Source: Bifidobacterium sp. ESL0704 (GTDB taxonomy: Bacteria; Actinomycetota; Actinomycetes; Actinomycetales; Bifidobacteriaceae). From it: a DNA stretch of 64,000 bases. The translations under genes were made by a program, and so were the position numbers. This document shows positions 56,399 through 64,000 of the stretch, piece by piece. Below the pieces are notes generated by a model that was not told where the DNA came from, searched no databases, and saw only the letters and a list, made by a program, of their open reading frames with translations. Numbering within the stretch: position 1 is the first letter of the stretch; each line of letters starts with the position of its first letter. The stretch is taken from assembly GCF_029392075.1 (NCBI RefSeq), contig NZ_CP113929.1:1-64000 (forward strand), given 5' to 3'.

Positions 56399-57158
56399 TG
56401 GGTCAGTCTCCGAGGTCTTGCTGGTTGAGGTGGAATCCTTCGGAGGCTTTGAAGGTGGTGATGGGTTGGTTGGTGTGGCAGTTGTAGATGGTGATTTGCA
56501 TGTCCCAGACGCCTTTGCCGTGCTTCATGTAGTAGTTCAAGCCGTTGTAAGAGGGGATTTCGGTGAAGATAGCGAAGCTAGCAAAAAACGACAAATTTTT
56601 GTCGGTCCAGACGTTCATGCTGGTGCCGTTCTGGTTGATGGCGTAGTGGTAGTCGGGGTTTGCCTTGGTGAATTCCTGTTCGTTGTGTTTGATTCGTTGG
56701 TTGTTGTAGGTGATGTTGTTGTGTCGTTGTTGTTCGGTGACGGTGATGACGATGTCGCCGTTGGGTTTGGCGCGGGCGTCGGTGAGGTATTTGGGCCCGC
56801 TGGTTTTGAGGTCGGCGGCCGCGGCTTTCGGTGTGCGGATGTCGTCCGTGTAGAAGAAATCTCGAACGATTGAGGCCGGGTAGGTGATTTTCTCGGTTTT
56901 CGGTTGTGGTGCGGGTTCGGCTTGTGGATGGCCGCAGGCGGAGAGCGGCATGAACATAGCCGTGATACAGAGGAGGAGTGCGGTGAGTGCCCGGGTTGTT
57001 GGTGTCGTGTTGTGTCGCATGGGTCAGTCTCCGAGGTCTTGCTGGTTGAGGTGGAATCCTTCGGAGGCTTTGAAGGTGGTGATGGGTTGGTTGGTGTGGC
57101 AGTTGTAGATGGTGATCTGCATGTCCCAGACGCCTTTGCCGTGCTTCATGTAGTAGTT
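56366..57158. repeat. 172-bp direct repeat pair spanning lipoprotein gene junctions
   Basis: 56366-56537 and 56987-57158 are 171/172 identical, 621 bp apart. Each covers the last codons of one lipoprotein gene, the junction and the first 11 codons of the next. Recombination between them would add or remove one whole gene. Confidence 0.92.
56403..57020 (-). CDS. Lipoprotein, paralogue B
   Basis: 205 aa. Signal peptide with lipobox LSAC (MFMPLSACG, Cys near residue 29), so membrane-anchored outside the cell. The C-terminal half holds YHYAINQNGTSMNVWTDKN and ends NYYMKHGKGVWDMQITIY...GFHLNQQDLGD, identical in the last 50 or so residues with paralogue A. The first halves share only a pattern. 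I recognise no family. It starts three bases after the stop of paralogue A. Identical tails with diverged fronts indicate gene conversion or domain swapping. Confidence 0.8.
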   Translation of the reverse strand: MRHNTTPTTRALTALLLCITAMFMPLSACGHPQAEPAPQPKTEKITYPASIVRDFFYTDDIRTPKAAAADLKTSGPKYLTDARAKPNGDIVITVTEQQRHNNITYNNQRIKHNEQEFTKANPDYHYAINQNGTSMNVWTDKNLSFFASFAIFTEIPSYNGLNYYMKHGKGVWDMQITIYNCHTNQPITTFKASEGFHLNQQDLGD

Positions 57159-57659
57159 GTAGCCAGAAAAACCTGGGATGATTGTGAATAGAGCTCCTCC
57201 AGCCCAAAACGACATGTTTTTATCTGTCCAGATAGACATTGCGGTGCCGTTTTTGTTGATCGTGTAGCGGTAGCTTGGTTTTTCTTTAGTGAAGGTTTGT
57301 CCGTTTTGCGCTATGCGTTCGTTGTTCTTTTTGATGTTTGAAAGTCGTTGCTTCTTGGTGACAAGACCAACGACATCTTTATTTTTCGATACGTAAACAT
57401 CGGTAAATTCTTCGACATGATTGTTCTTGAGTGTTTTTGCAACGGCTTGTGGGGTTCGTATCGCGTCTTTTTTGTCTGGGCTGTCGTAGAGGAAGTTTTT
57501 CACGTATGTTTTGTCGAATATGATTTTCTCGGTCCGGGGTTGTTGCGGTGCGGTGTTGGCTTGCAGGGTGCCGCAGGCGGAGAGAGGCAGGAGCGTGGCC
57601 ATGATGCAGAGAATCAAAGCGCAGATGACGCGAATGAAATGAACAGTGGAACGTGTCAT
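57024..57659 (-). CDS. Lipoprotein, paralogue A
   Basis: 211 aa. The signal peptide ends in a lipobox (LLPLSACG, Cys near residue 29). A basic, hydrophilic region follows (KTLKNNHVEEFTDVYVSKNK, then IKKNNERIAQNGQTF), and the C-terminal part YRYTINKNGTAMSIWTDKNM...GVWDMQITIYNCHTNQPITTF is shared with paralogue B. Function unknown. Its start overlaps the stop of the coiled-coil gene by four bases (57656-57659), so these are translationally coupled. Confidence 0.8.
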   Translation of the reverse strand: MTRSTVHFIRVICALILCIMATLLPLSACGTLQANTAPQQPRTEKIIFDKTYVKNFLYDSPDKKDAIRTPQAVAKTLKNNHVEEFTDVYVSKNKDVVGLVTKKQRLSNIKKNNERIAQNGQTFTKEKPSYRYTINKNGTAMSIWTDKNMSFWAGGALFTIIPGFSGYNYYMKHGKGVWDMQITIYNCHTNQPITTFKASEGFHLNQQDLGD

Positions 57660-58699
57660 GCGATCGCCAGCATGATGAGTATGAATGCGCCCATTACTGC
57701 GATAATGGTGGCACCGGCTGGCACTGGGCTCGTCGCAGGTATGATCTCAAGGTGCCATTGCAGGCTGAACGTTGGTATTTTCGCGGGTACTCGAACCGGT
57801 TCCGGCTTGCGAAAATCTGTCCAATGAGAGTCGTTGCTCGCGGTGATGCCTAGTTCTGAGGCAATGGAGGTATCTTTGCCGTAGTCTTGTGAAACGCCAG
57901 CTGAGACAGCAATAGAACCTTGTTGAAAGTTCATAGAATACTTCTGTGTCTTGTCACCGTGCGTACGGCTCCAAGAGAATCTTCCTCCTCCTCCTTTGTC
58001 GAGGCCAAGATCATGGTCAGTCTTCCATCTTCCGTAGCCTCGCCCCTCCGGAGCGTCAATGGGATGTCCGTTTTTATCAAGCTGGACTGAGTTGCCCATC
58101 ACGCCAAAGGAAATCATGTCAAGCAGCTCATCTTTCTGTGCTTTCGCTATGGAGCCGGGTACGTTGAGTGTCACCTTCCCCTTGCCGTCTGCGGCGGATA
58201 CCGAGAAACTCAGTACGAGACCCGGGCCAATTGGTTTGCTCCATTCATTGCTTACAGATAATTTGAGCGCGTACTTGAGGATTTTGTTGCCGAAGACCTT
58301 CAGCATGACCGTCAGTGCATGAGGGTCTTTTGAAGCGCTGTCGGCGTCCAAACCCTCGTTCTCCATCTTGCCGTAGAGCGCACTCACCTTGTTGTAGAAA
58401 TCGATGGATGCTTTAAGGCCGCCGGTGAGGTAGGAGATGTCGAGTGTTCCTGTGGCTGCCCCGCCGTCCAGCGTGGCGGTCAATGCCTTGATTTGTTGTT
58501 GGAAGTCTTCCAGATCGGATTGAGTGGAGGAGAACTTGGTGAGTGCAGTACTGGCGTCATCGTTGACTTTCGCCCAGATTTGCTCAATCTGCTGGCGCGA
58601 GGTGTTGTTCATGTCGATGAGATCGCGCTGAGCGTTGAGGTCCACGATTCTTTGGTTCAGATGCGCGATTTTGTTGCGTATCGTATCTGAATACGGCAT
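57656..58699 (-). CDS. Coiled-coil protein with C-terminal membrane anchor, first gene of the operon
   Basis: 347 aa. N-terminal 75 residues are helical and heptad-like (IRNKIAHLNQRIVDLNAQRDLIDMNN), recalling the N-terminal targeting helices of LXG/WXG-type secreted proteins, though no WXG or LXG motif is seen. The middle is soluble, with a Gly-rich stretch (LGLDKGGGGRFSWSRTHGDK) and beta-rich FSVSAADGKGKVTLNVPG. The last 20 residues are a hydrophobic tail (IIAVMGAFILIMLAIA), so it is tail-anchored. Ribosome site GAGGGA. I do not recognise the family. Confidence 0.75.
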   Translation of the reverse strand: MPYSDTIRNKIAHLNQRIVDLNAQRDLIDMNNTSRQQIEQIWAKVNDDASTALTKFSSTQSDLEDFQQQIKALTATLDGGAATGTLDISYLTGGLKASIDFYNKVSALYGKMENEGLDADSASKDPHALTVMLKVFGNKILKYALKLSVSNEWSKPIGPGLVLSFSVSAADGKGKVTLNVPGSIAKAQKDELLDMISFGVMGNSVQLDKNGHPIDAPEGRGYGRWKTDHDLGLDKGGGGRFSWSRTHGDKTQKYSMNFQQGSIAVSAGVSQDYGKDTSIASELGITASNDSHWTDFRKPEPVRVPAKIPTFSLQWHLEIIPATSPVPAGATIIAVMGAFILIMLAIA

Positions 58700-59145
58700 C
58701 GTGTCCCATTCCCTCTTGACAACATTGTGTTATAGGCCTGTGCAACAATTACGCGCATTTTATCATAAAAGAGAGATTTTTAATCATATCTGAAGCCCAA
58801 TTGAAACTCATGGGTGCAAAAGGTATGATGCGATGATGTGTGGTACTGCTTGGGTACGGGAATCAATAGCGTGAGGCTGATTTCGCAAGGCATGAGTTAT
58901 CAAGAGAAAAATCCAGTTGATTTCCAATTGGTGATTATCGGGCATTGATAGCACGGAAGATTTAGGGTGAGCGTGCTAAAAATGAGATATCGGGATATGT
59001 CAAAACTTATATGGTGTATCAATGTCTCTTCAATTCCAATGAAGTTTGAGCGTAGAGAACTCTGCTTGACGGGTGCGAAGTGCGCGGTGTAAGGCGTACG
59101 AGGCACTTAGGGGAATGCGAGACGCTGCAAGAAAATTGAAGGGCG
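58700..59145. other. Divergent spacer
   Basis: 446 bp, AT-rich; promoters of the coiled-coil operon and of the ThrE gene must lie here, but no clear boxes, repeats or genes are visible. Confidence 0.4.
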
Positions 59146-61317
59146 ATGAAGGGTATGGCGATGGCAGGCACGGGTTCGACTGGTGGCGACGCTGATGTGG
59201 ATAGCGGGTTCGACGCAGCATCTATTTCGGATGATGCGGGTGACGCAGCGGGTCGTGTGACTGCGGAAAGCGGCGCTGACGATATGAACGGGCACAAGGG
59301 CTTCGGCAACGTCGCAGACGAGGAAGCCGACATGGACACGGTTGCCCGGGACATTGAGAAAACGGTGAATGTGACCGATGGCGTCAACGATGCCGACACC
59401 GGCGATGGAAGTATTGACGATATTTTCGGCGATTTGAACGAATCTGATTCCGAAGAATACCGGCGTGTGGCCAGGGCGGTGGCTTCCATCGATGACCATA
59501 AAGGCCACAATGAAGGAACTGACGACGGCGATCACCGCGATCACCGCGCCAAGGTGCACGACCGGCTGACGCATTATATGCCGTTGGACACCGCCGACAT
59601 CGAGCGCGACTGGGATACGCCGGTGGTCGACGCCGGCATTGCGGCGAAGGCGAGCATCATTGCTCGTGTGGGCCTGCTCGACCTGCGCGCCGGCACGGGA
59701 AGCTTCCGCATCCGCGAGTTGATGCACCGCATCGGCTATCCGCTTGGCGTGCATGTGCGGGCGAACATCAACCTCACCGATATGGGGGTCTCGTGCAGCG
59801 ATGGCGTCAGCAGGATTACGCAAGTTGTCGATTTGCCGACGACCGGAGTCAATACGGAGCGTATCTGGCTGCTTGAGCATTTCGCCGATTGGTTCAGCGT
59901 CAACATCGGCGCGCCGGCGACCACCTACCACGCGCAGACCGCGGTGTCGCAAGAGATGGTGCAACAGCTCGACAACCCCGACGCCCAACGTTCCATGCTG
60001 CGTGCCACGCAAAAAGCCCATCGTGAGATCGAGCGACGCAAACGGGTCCACGAAAAGGCCATCAAACGTGCCAAAAAGCGCGGATTCCAGCCGCCGAAGG
60101 GCGAATATGCGGAGCATTTCGAGCACATTGGCAAGACACGCGAGGATATCGCGGCCGAACGCGAGACCGCCGCTGGCCAGAACGAGCCTGGCGTTTCGCT
60201 GAAGCAAGGCCCCGTGAATGGCACTCATCATGTGCCTGAACAGCACGATGGCGTCAGGGCCGGCCAATCCTCGGTTGCGACGGCGTCGGCAGGTCAGAAG
60301 CCCCAGCCTGCCAAGTCGAAGTCCAGCCGTGGCATCACGGTACGTCAGGCGCATGAACGGCTAAGCCTCATCCAGCATCGCAAGCCGCTTTACGCGCCGT
60401 GGTTCTCGGCGATCGCTTCCGCCGTGGCATGTGCATGCTTCGTTTTCCTGCTCGGCGGTGGCCCCTACGACATGATCGGCGCGTTCGTCGGCGCGGGCGT
60501 TGGCCATTGGGTGCGGCGGCGGATGTTCATCTATCACCTGAACCAGTTCTTCGTCACGTTCGTGGCGGTTGCGGTGGCTGCGTTCGCCTGTGTGGGCACC
60601 TTGCGTCTCATCGGCGTTTTCGACCCGGTGGCGCTGCGCCACGATACCGCCTACATCGGCGCGATGCTCTTTGTCATTCCCGGTTTCCCTCTTATCACCG
60701 GCGGTCTTGATATCGCCAAAATGGACCTTCCCAGCGGCATTCAACGTTTGGTGTACACGCTCGCGCTCATCCTCATGGCCACACTCGCAGGCTGGATGGT
60801 CGCGTCCATCGTCCATCTGAGCCCGCAAGGCTTCGAGCCGCTAGGCCTGAATCCGTGGGTCAATGCCGGTTTGCGTGCAATCTGCGCATTCGGCGGTGTC
60901 TGGGGATTCTCGGTGCTGTTCAACTCGCCTCAGCGGATGTGCTTCACCGCGGCCATCATCGGCGCCATCACCGATACCTTGCGCCTGACCATCGTCGATT
61001 TCGGTATGCCGCCGGAGGCCGCCGCGTTTCTGGGTGCGATGCTCGCCGGCCTGCTTGCCTCGGTATGGCGCTCGTCGGTGCGCCACGGCTTTCTGCCGCC
61101 TTATCTGGGCTATCCGCGCATCTGCTTGACTGTGCCGTCGATCGTCATCATGGTGCCCGGCCTCTATATGTACCGCGCGATGTTCTACTTGGGCCAGTTC
61201 GACACGGCCAACGCGCTCGATTGGGCCTTCCGCGCCTTCATGGTCATCCTCTGCCTGCCCATCGGCCTGGCGATGGCCCGCGTGATTACCGACAAGTCCT
61301 GGCGCTACGACGTGTGA
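59146..61317 (+). CDS. Threonine/serine exporter family protein (ThrE-type)
   Basis: 723 aa. A hydrophilic, acidic N-terminus (about 1-160) precedes a ThrE/DUF1212-type domain (AKASIIARVGLLDLRAGTGSFRIRELMHRIG, VHVRANINLTDMGVSC). A charged linker with KKRGFQPPK follows, then about ten membrane helices (IASAVACACFVFLLGG, FFVTFVAVAVAAFACVG, LALILMATLAGWMVAS, IVIMVPGLYMYRAMFYL). C. glutamicum ThrE exports threonine and serine; the fused soluble plus membrane layout matches. GAAGGG lies four bases before the ATG; a start at 59155 is possible. Confidence 0.88.
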   Translation: MKGMAMAGTGSTGGDADVDSGFDAASISDDAGDAAGRVTAESGADDMNGHKGFGNVADEEADMDTVARDIEKTVNVTDGVNDADTGDGSIDDIFGDLNESDSEEYRRVARAVASIDDHKGHNEGTDDGDHRDHRAKVHDRLTHYMPLDTADIERDWDTPVVDAGIAAKASIIARVGLLDLRAGTGSFRIRELMHRIGYPLGVHVRANINLTDMGVSCSDGVSRITQVVDLPTTGVNTERIWLLEHFADWFSVNIGAPATTYHAQTAVSQEMVQQLDNPDAQRSMLRATQKAHREIERRKRVHEKAIKRAKKRGFQPPKGEYAEHFEHIGKTREDIAAERETAAGQNEPGVSLKQGPVNGTHHVPEQHDGVRAGQSSVATASAGQKPQPAKSKSSRGITVRQAHERLSLIQHRKPLYAPWFSAIASAVACACFVFLLGGGPYDMIGAFVGAGVGHWVRRRMFIYHLNQFFVTFVAVAVAAFACVGTLRLIGVFDPVALRHDTAYIGAMLFVIPGFPLITGGLDIAKMDLPSGIQRLVYTLALILMATLAGWMVASIVHLSPQGFEPLGLNPWVNAGLRAICAFGGVWGFSVLFNSPQRMCFTAAIIGAITDTLRLTIVDFGMPPEAAAFLGAMLAGLLASVWRSSVRHGFLPPYLGYPRICLTVPSIVIMVPGLYMYRAMFYLGQFDTANALDWAFRAFMVILCLPIGLAMARVITDKSWRYDV

Positions 61318-61345
61318 GATTTCAGGTTTCGTCGGCAACAAGTGC

Positions 61346-61511
61346 TGCTTTTGTGACGCAAATCGGCGTTTATGCGTCACAAAAGCAATAGGAATGTAGT
61401 GGACTGTTGCATTTGCGACGCAAGTTAAGGTTTTAGCGTCGTATTTGCAACAGTTTGCAATCGTTAGTTACGTTGGTGGCGCTAAGCGGATGCCAAGCGT
61501 CACCAACGTAA
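61346..61511. repeat. Three hairpins phased at 62 bp
   Basis: Stem 1: 61346-61360/61373-61387 (15 bp perfect). Stem 2: 61404-61421/61436-61453 (15/18). Stem 3: 61468-61483/61496-61511 (15/16). The GACGC or GGCGC cores at 61355, 61417 and 61479 and the GCGTC cores at 61374, 61436 and 61498 are each 62 bp apart. Flanking stem sequences differ. This is the architecture seen at 42697-43037. The array lies between convergent thrE-type and trpS genes. Confidence 0.92.
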
Positions 61512-61523
61512 TCAATCAATCAA

Positions 61524-62633
61524 TCAGTACTTCATGCCCATAGCGTCGCGCACCTGGTCGAGCGTCTCCTCGGCGATCTCGTTGGCGCGCTTGTTGCCGT
61601 CGTGGATGATGTCGCGGACCGAATCCATATCCTTCGCCAGCTCCTCGCGGCGCTCGCGGTGCGGGGCGAGGAATTCGTTGACGGCCTTGGTGACGTACTG
61701 CTTCAAGGCCCCTGCGCCTGCGTCGCCGATCTCCTCGGCAATGTCCCTCGGGTCGCGATTGGTGACCAGGCCGGCGGTGGTCAACAGCGCCGAAACCTGC
61801 GGACGCTTGACTGGGTCGAAAGTGATGCGGCGTTCGGAATCGGTCGGGCTCTTCTTAATGAGCTTGGCGGTTTCCTCCGCAGTGGCGCTGAGCATAATGG
61901 AATTGCCATAGGACTTGCTCATCTTACGGCCGTCCAAGCCCGGAATCTCGGGGGCGTCGGAGAGAATTGCCGTCGGTTCGGGGAAGACGGGGTTCTTCTT
62001 GGCATACCGCTCGTTGAAGCGGCGGGCGATGGTGCGCGTGATCTCGACGTGCGGCAGGTTGTCTTTGCCGATCGGCACGACGTTGGCCTTGCAGAAGAGG
62101 ATGTCGCAGGCCTGATGGACCGGATAGGTCAGCAGCAGGCCGGTCAGCGCGTGGCCGCTCGCTTCGGCTTCGGACTTGACGGTCGGATTACGCAGCAGCT
62201 CGGCTTCGGTGACCAGCGAAAGGAACGGCAGCATCAGCTGGTTTTCGCTCGGTACCGCGGAATGCGCGAAGATCATGGTCTTGTTCGGGTCGATGCCGGC
62301 GGCCAGATAGTCAAGCACCATGTTCAGCGTGTTCTCCTGAATATGCTCGGTGGTGTCGCGGTCGGTGATGACCTGATAGTCGGCGATGAGCACGTTGGTG
62401 TGCACGCCCTTGTTCTGCATCGCGACACGCTCGCGGATCGATCCGAAATAGTGACCGAGGTGCAGACGGCCGGTCGGTCGGTCGCCGGTGAGCATGGTGA
62501 ACTTGCCTGGATCCTTCTCGAGCTTGGCCAAAACCGCGTCAGAACGCTTTTTCGCCTCGACAAAGCTTGCACTTATCTCATTGCCCGCCGCAGTGATCTG
62601 TTCTTTTTTCGCGTCGTTTTGTGTGTCCGCCAT
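61524..62633 (-). CDS. trpS: Tryptophan-tRNA ligase
   Basis: 369 aa. Class I aminoacyl-tRNA synthetase charging tRNA-Trp. HIGH-like HLGHYFGS (about 58-65) and KMSKSYGN (about 240-247) are present, with YPVHQACDILFCKANVVPIGKDNLPHVEI (quoted in part) typical of TrpRS. It has an N-terminal extension of about 40 residues. AAGGGCAGG precedes the ATG. Monocistronic and convergent with the ThrE gene. Confidence 0.96.
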   Translation of the reverse strand: MADTQNDAKKEQITAAGNEISASFVEAKKRSDAVLAKLEKDPGKFTMLTGDRPTGRLHLGHYFGSIRERVAMQNKGVHTNVLIADYQVITDRDTTEHIQENTLNMVLDYLAAGIDPNKTMIFAHSAVPSENQLMLPFLSLVTEAELLRNPTVKSEAEASGHALTGLLLTYPVHQACDILFCKANVVPIGKDNLPHVEITRTIARRFNERYAKKNPVFPEPTAILSDAPEIPGLDGRKMSKSYGNSIMLSATAEETAKLIKKSPTDSERRITFDPVKRPQVSALLTTAGLVTNRDPRDIAEEIGDAGAGALKQYVTKAVNEFLAPHRERREELAKDMDSVRDIIHDGNKRANEIAEETLDQVRDAMGMKY

Positions 62634-62774
62634 GACCTGCCCTTAATGTCTGGAAACCTTGAAAATCTTGTTTTTATGGTAAAAGTCTGAGCCGACAATG
62701 AAACGTAACAGATTGGGTGGTATCCTACTATATTGATGGATTAAATTGCGACTAAAAATTATTCAGGGGGTCAA

Positions 62775-63191
62775 ATGGGCCGCGGACGTCAAAAGGCTAA
62801 ACAAAAGAAAATGGCCCGTAAGCTTAAGTATTTGACAACCGATACCGATTATGACGAGCTGGCAAAGGAGCTTGGCGCGCAGGAACCGGGTAGCGGGTCG
62901 GCAGATCCGTTCGATGAAGTCGAGAAGGAATATTCAAAGACTCACGGCAAGCGACATGAAGATACGGCCGAGCAAGACGTAGACCGGCATGAGGATTCGC
63001 CGATTGACGACGATGATTTGGACGATTACGCCAAGTGGGCCGCCGAGGCCGCAGCAAAGGCGGCAAGCGGTGACAATGCGAAATCTGCTTCCAGCGCCAA
63101 GAAAGCGCCGATGCCGAAGCCGCACAAGCCGATTCACATGCCTATTCCCAGCGCTTTGCGTAAGCCGAAGCCCAAGGCCAGCGAGGCCTGA
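62775..63191 (+). CDS. DUF3073 family protein
   Basis: 138 aa. The N-terminus MGRGRQKAKQKKMARKLKY is the DUF3073 signature, followed by TTDTDYDELAKELG. The rest is low-complexity: acidic (HEDSPIDDDDLDDYAKWA), then Ala/Lys and Pro-rich (KPHKPIHMPIPSALRKPKPK). The family is confined to actinobacteria and uncharacterised. AGGGGG lies upstream of the ATG. Divergent from trpS. Confidence 0.92.
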   Translation: MGRGRQKAKQKKMARKLKYLTTDTDYDELAKELGAQEPGSGSADPFDEVEKEYSKTHGKRHEDTAEQDVDRHEDSPIDDDDLDDYAKWAAEAAAKAASGDNAKSASSAKKAPMPKPHKPIHMPIPSALRKPKPKASEA

Positions 63192-63349
63192 GCGGATTTT
63201 CGTGTTTCCGTATTTCTTACCATTACCGTTGGCGTTGAAGCGTCGACGGTAATTTGATTTCTGGAGATTATGCAGAGCCAGCTACGCAACGTTTGTTGGA
63301 ATTAACCTGTTGGAATTAACGAAACGCTACGATCATTCATATCGTTCCG
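63192..63349. other. Short empty spacer
   Basis: No gene. It contains a direct repeat TGTTGGAATTAAC (63293-63305 and 63309-63321). Confidence 0.5.
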
Positions 63350-63509
63350 GGGATACCGGCCAGAATGTGTGTCCAAAATCAGCTCTGAGCCATTGAGGGA
63401 GTAAGCAAAGAGAAGATCCAAATTTTCCCATGCCGATCTTAAACAGCTTCTAAGCTATATGGCAGAACACTTCGATGCCTATTTGGACACACATTCTGGC
63501 CGGGATCCC
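63350..63509. mobile_element. MITE-like element with 28-bp inverted ends
   Basis: Terminal repeats 63350-63377 and 63482-63509 match in 27 of 28 positions (GGGAT, one variable base, CCGGCCAGAATGTGTGTCC..). The 104-bp interior has no coding capacity. No target-site duplication is obvious. The size and perfect ends suggest a non-autonomous transposable element moved by a transposase encoded elsewhere. Confidence 0.75.
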
Positions 63510-63597
63510 GATTTCCGTGTCTAATCGCTATGAACCATATACATTGTGGCGGCAATGTTGTCGTATTTCAGCCGATGCCGGTAATTTAAGTAGTCGT

Positions 63598-64000
63598 TCA
63601 GTCCAGTGGTAGAAGTGCGCTCAAATTATCGCGCTCGCCCACCGCGCTGATGCGGCCGGCGTTCTTTTCTTCATCCCACTTCGTCAGCCCGCAAGTCAAG
63701 CGCAGCCACACGTCCGGGTCGAGCTCGATGACGTCTGGCGGGGTGAGATTGTGCGGGTCCGACTTCGGCCCGTCGAGAATCTTCACTGCTCCCCACGGCG
63801 CCACACGCACTTCGACGCCGGGGCCAGGAGCCTTGTTTTCTAGCAGATACAGGGAATAGCGCACGGCCATCGCCCAAGTATTGCGCGGCAGGCCGTCCGG
63901 CGAAAACGCAAGCCGTGCCTCAAGCGGTTCTCTGCGATGTGCGTCTGCCACTTTGCGCCACGCGTCCAGCGCCGCCATGCCCTTCGAAATGTCCTGTTCC
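63598..64000 (-). CDS. Sterol-carrier-family protein (partial, cut by right edge)
   Basis: At least 134 codons. An internal ATG at 63978 would give 126 aa, but the frame stays open to the edge (EQDISKG before MAALDAWRK), and the family usually has an RAALAAW-type stretch inside the protein, so the true start is probably beyond 64000. Seen: AVRYSLYLLENKAPGPGVEVRVAPWGAVKILDGP and PPDVIELDPDVWLRLTCGL...AGRISAVGERDNLSALLPL (quoted in part), the pattern of the actinobacterial SCP_3 family. The function is unknown; the fold suggests lipid binding. Confidence 0.8.
   Translation of the reverse strand, partial: EQDISKGMAALDAWRKVADAHRREPLEARLAFSPDGLPRNTWAMAVRYSLYLLENKAPGPGVEVRVAPWGAVKILDGPKSDPHNLTPPDVIELDPDVWLRLTCGLTKWDEEKNAGRISAVGERDNLSALLPLD

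Overview
The window reads as chromosomal DNA of a Bifidobacteriaceae member (Bifidobacterium or a close relative). The grounds are the origin-proximal block dnaN-recF-DUF721-gyrB-gyrA-DUF3566, actinobacterial families (DUF3566, DUF3073, bacterial sterol-carrier protein), PEP carboxylase, many GTG starts, and GC-rich genes separated by AT-rich intergenic DNA. I infer the taxon from gene order and protein style; I could not run a search.

Region by region. 1-721: cluster of DnaA boxes, i.e. the replication origin region. 722-9891: dnaN, recF (unusually long), a DciA-like DUF721 gene, gyrB and gyrA. 10056-13892: small secreted protein, DUF3566 protein, signal peptidase I, VanZ/RDD membrane protein and an orphan membrane protein. 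14240-17583: gdhA (minus strand), mscL and an AraC-type regulator. 18023-30367: three consecutive, related CshA-type surface adhesins (1621, 1154 and 1051 aa), each with its own terminator and a non-standard sortase motif. 30464-34095: ferrous iron uptake operon feoA-feoB-feoC (minus strand). 34297-35541: a P-loop ATPase. 35936-39942: a 4-kb integrated element in a tRNA-Ala gene with tyrosine integrase, HTH protein, probable initiator and a six-copy iteron array. tRNA-Ala(UGC) and tRNA-Ile(GAU) follow. 40569-47922: YgjP-like metallopeptidase, an SDR enzyme, dps, a fic gene with a four-site operator, a CorC/HlyC protein and a beta-carbonic anhydrase. 48408-50981: ahpC and a TrxB-glutaredoxin fusion, a peroxide-reducing pair. 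51207-55562: DUF4143 ATPase and ppc. 55765-58699: an operon of unknown function with a coiled-coil, tail-anchored protein, two recombining lipoprotein paralogues, a decayed third copy and a small hypothetical protein. 59146-63191: ThrE-type exporter, trpS, DUF3073. 63350-63509: a MITE-like element. The right edge cuts a sterol-carrier-family gene.

Functional links: the origin genes supply the clamp, recombination mediator, probable helicase-loading factor and gyrase. FeoABC, Dps and AhpC/TrxB-Grx jointly cover iron uptake and peroxide control. The adhesins need the general secretory system and a sortase not seen here. The intergenic DNA is unusually rich in short tandem repeats and hairpins (51-, 49-, 62-, 14-, 23- and 41-bp periods). 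Two distant loci share the same 62-bp-phased GACGC/GCGTC palindrome architecture.
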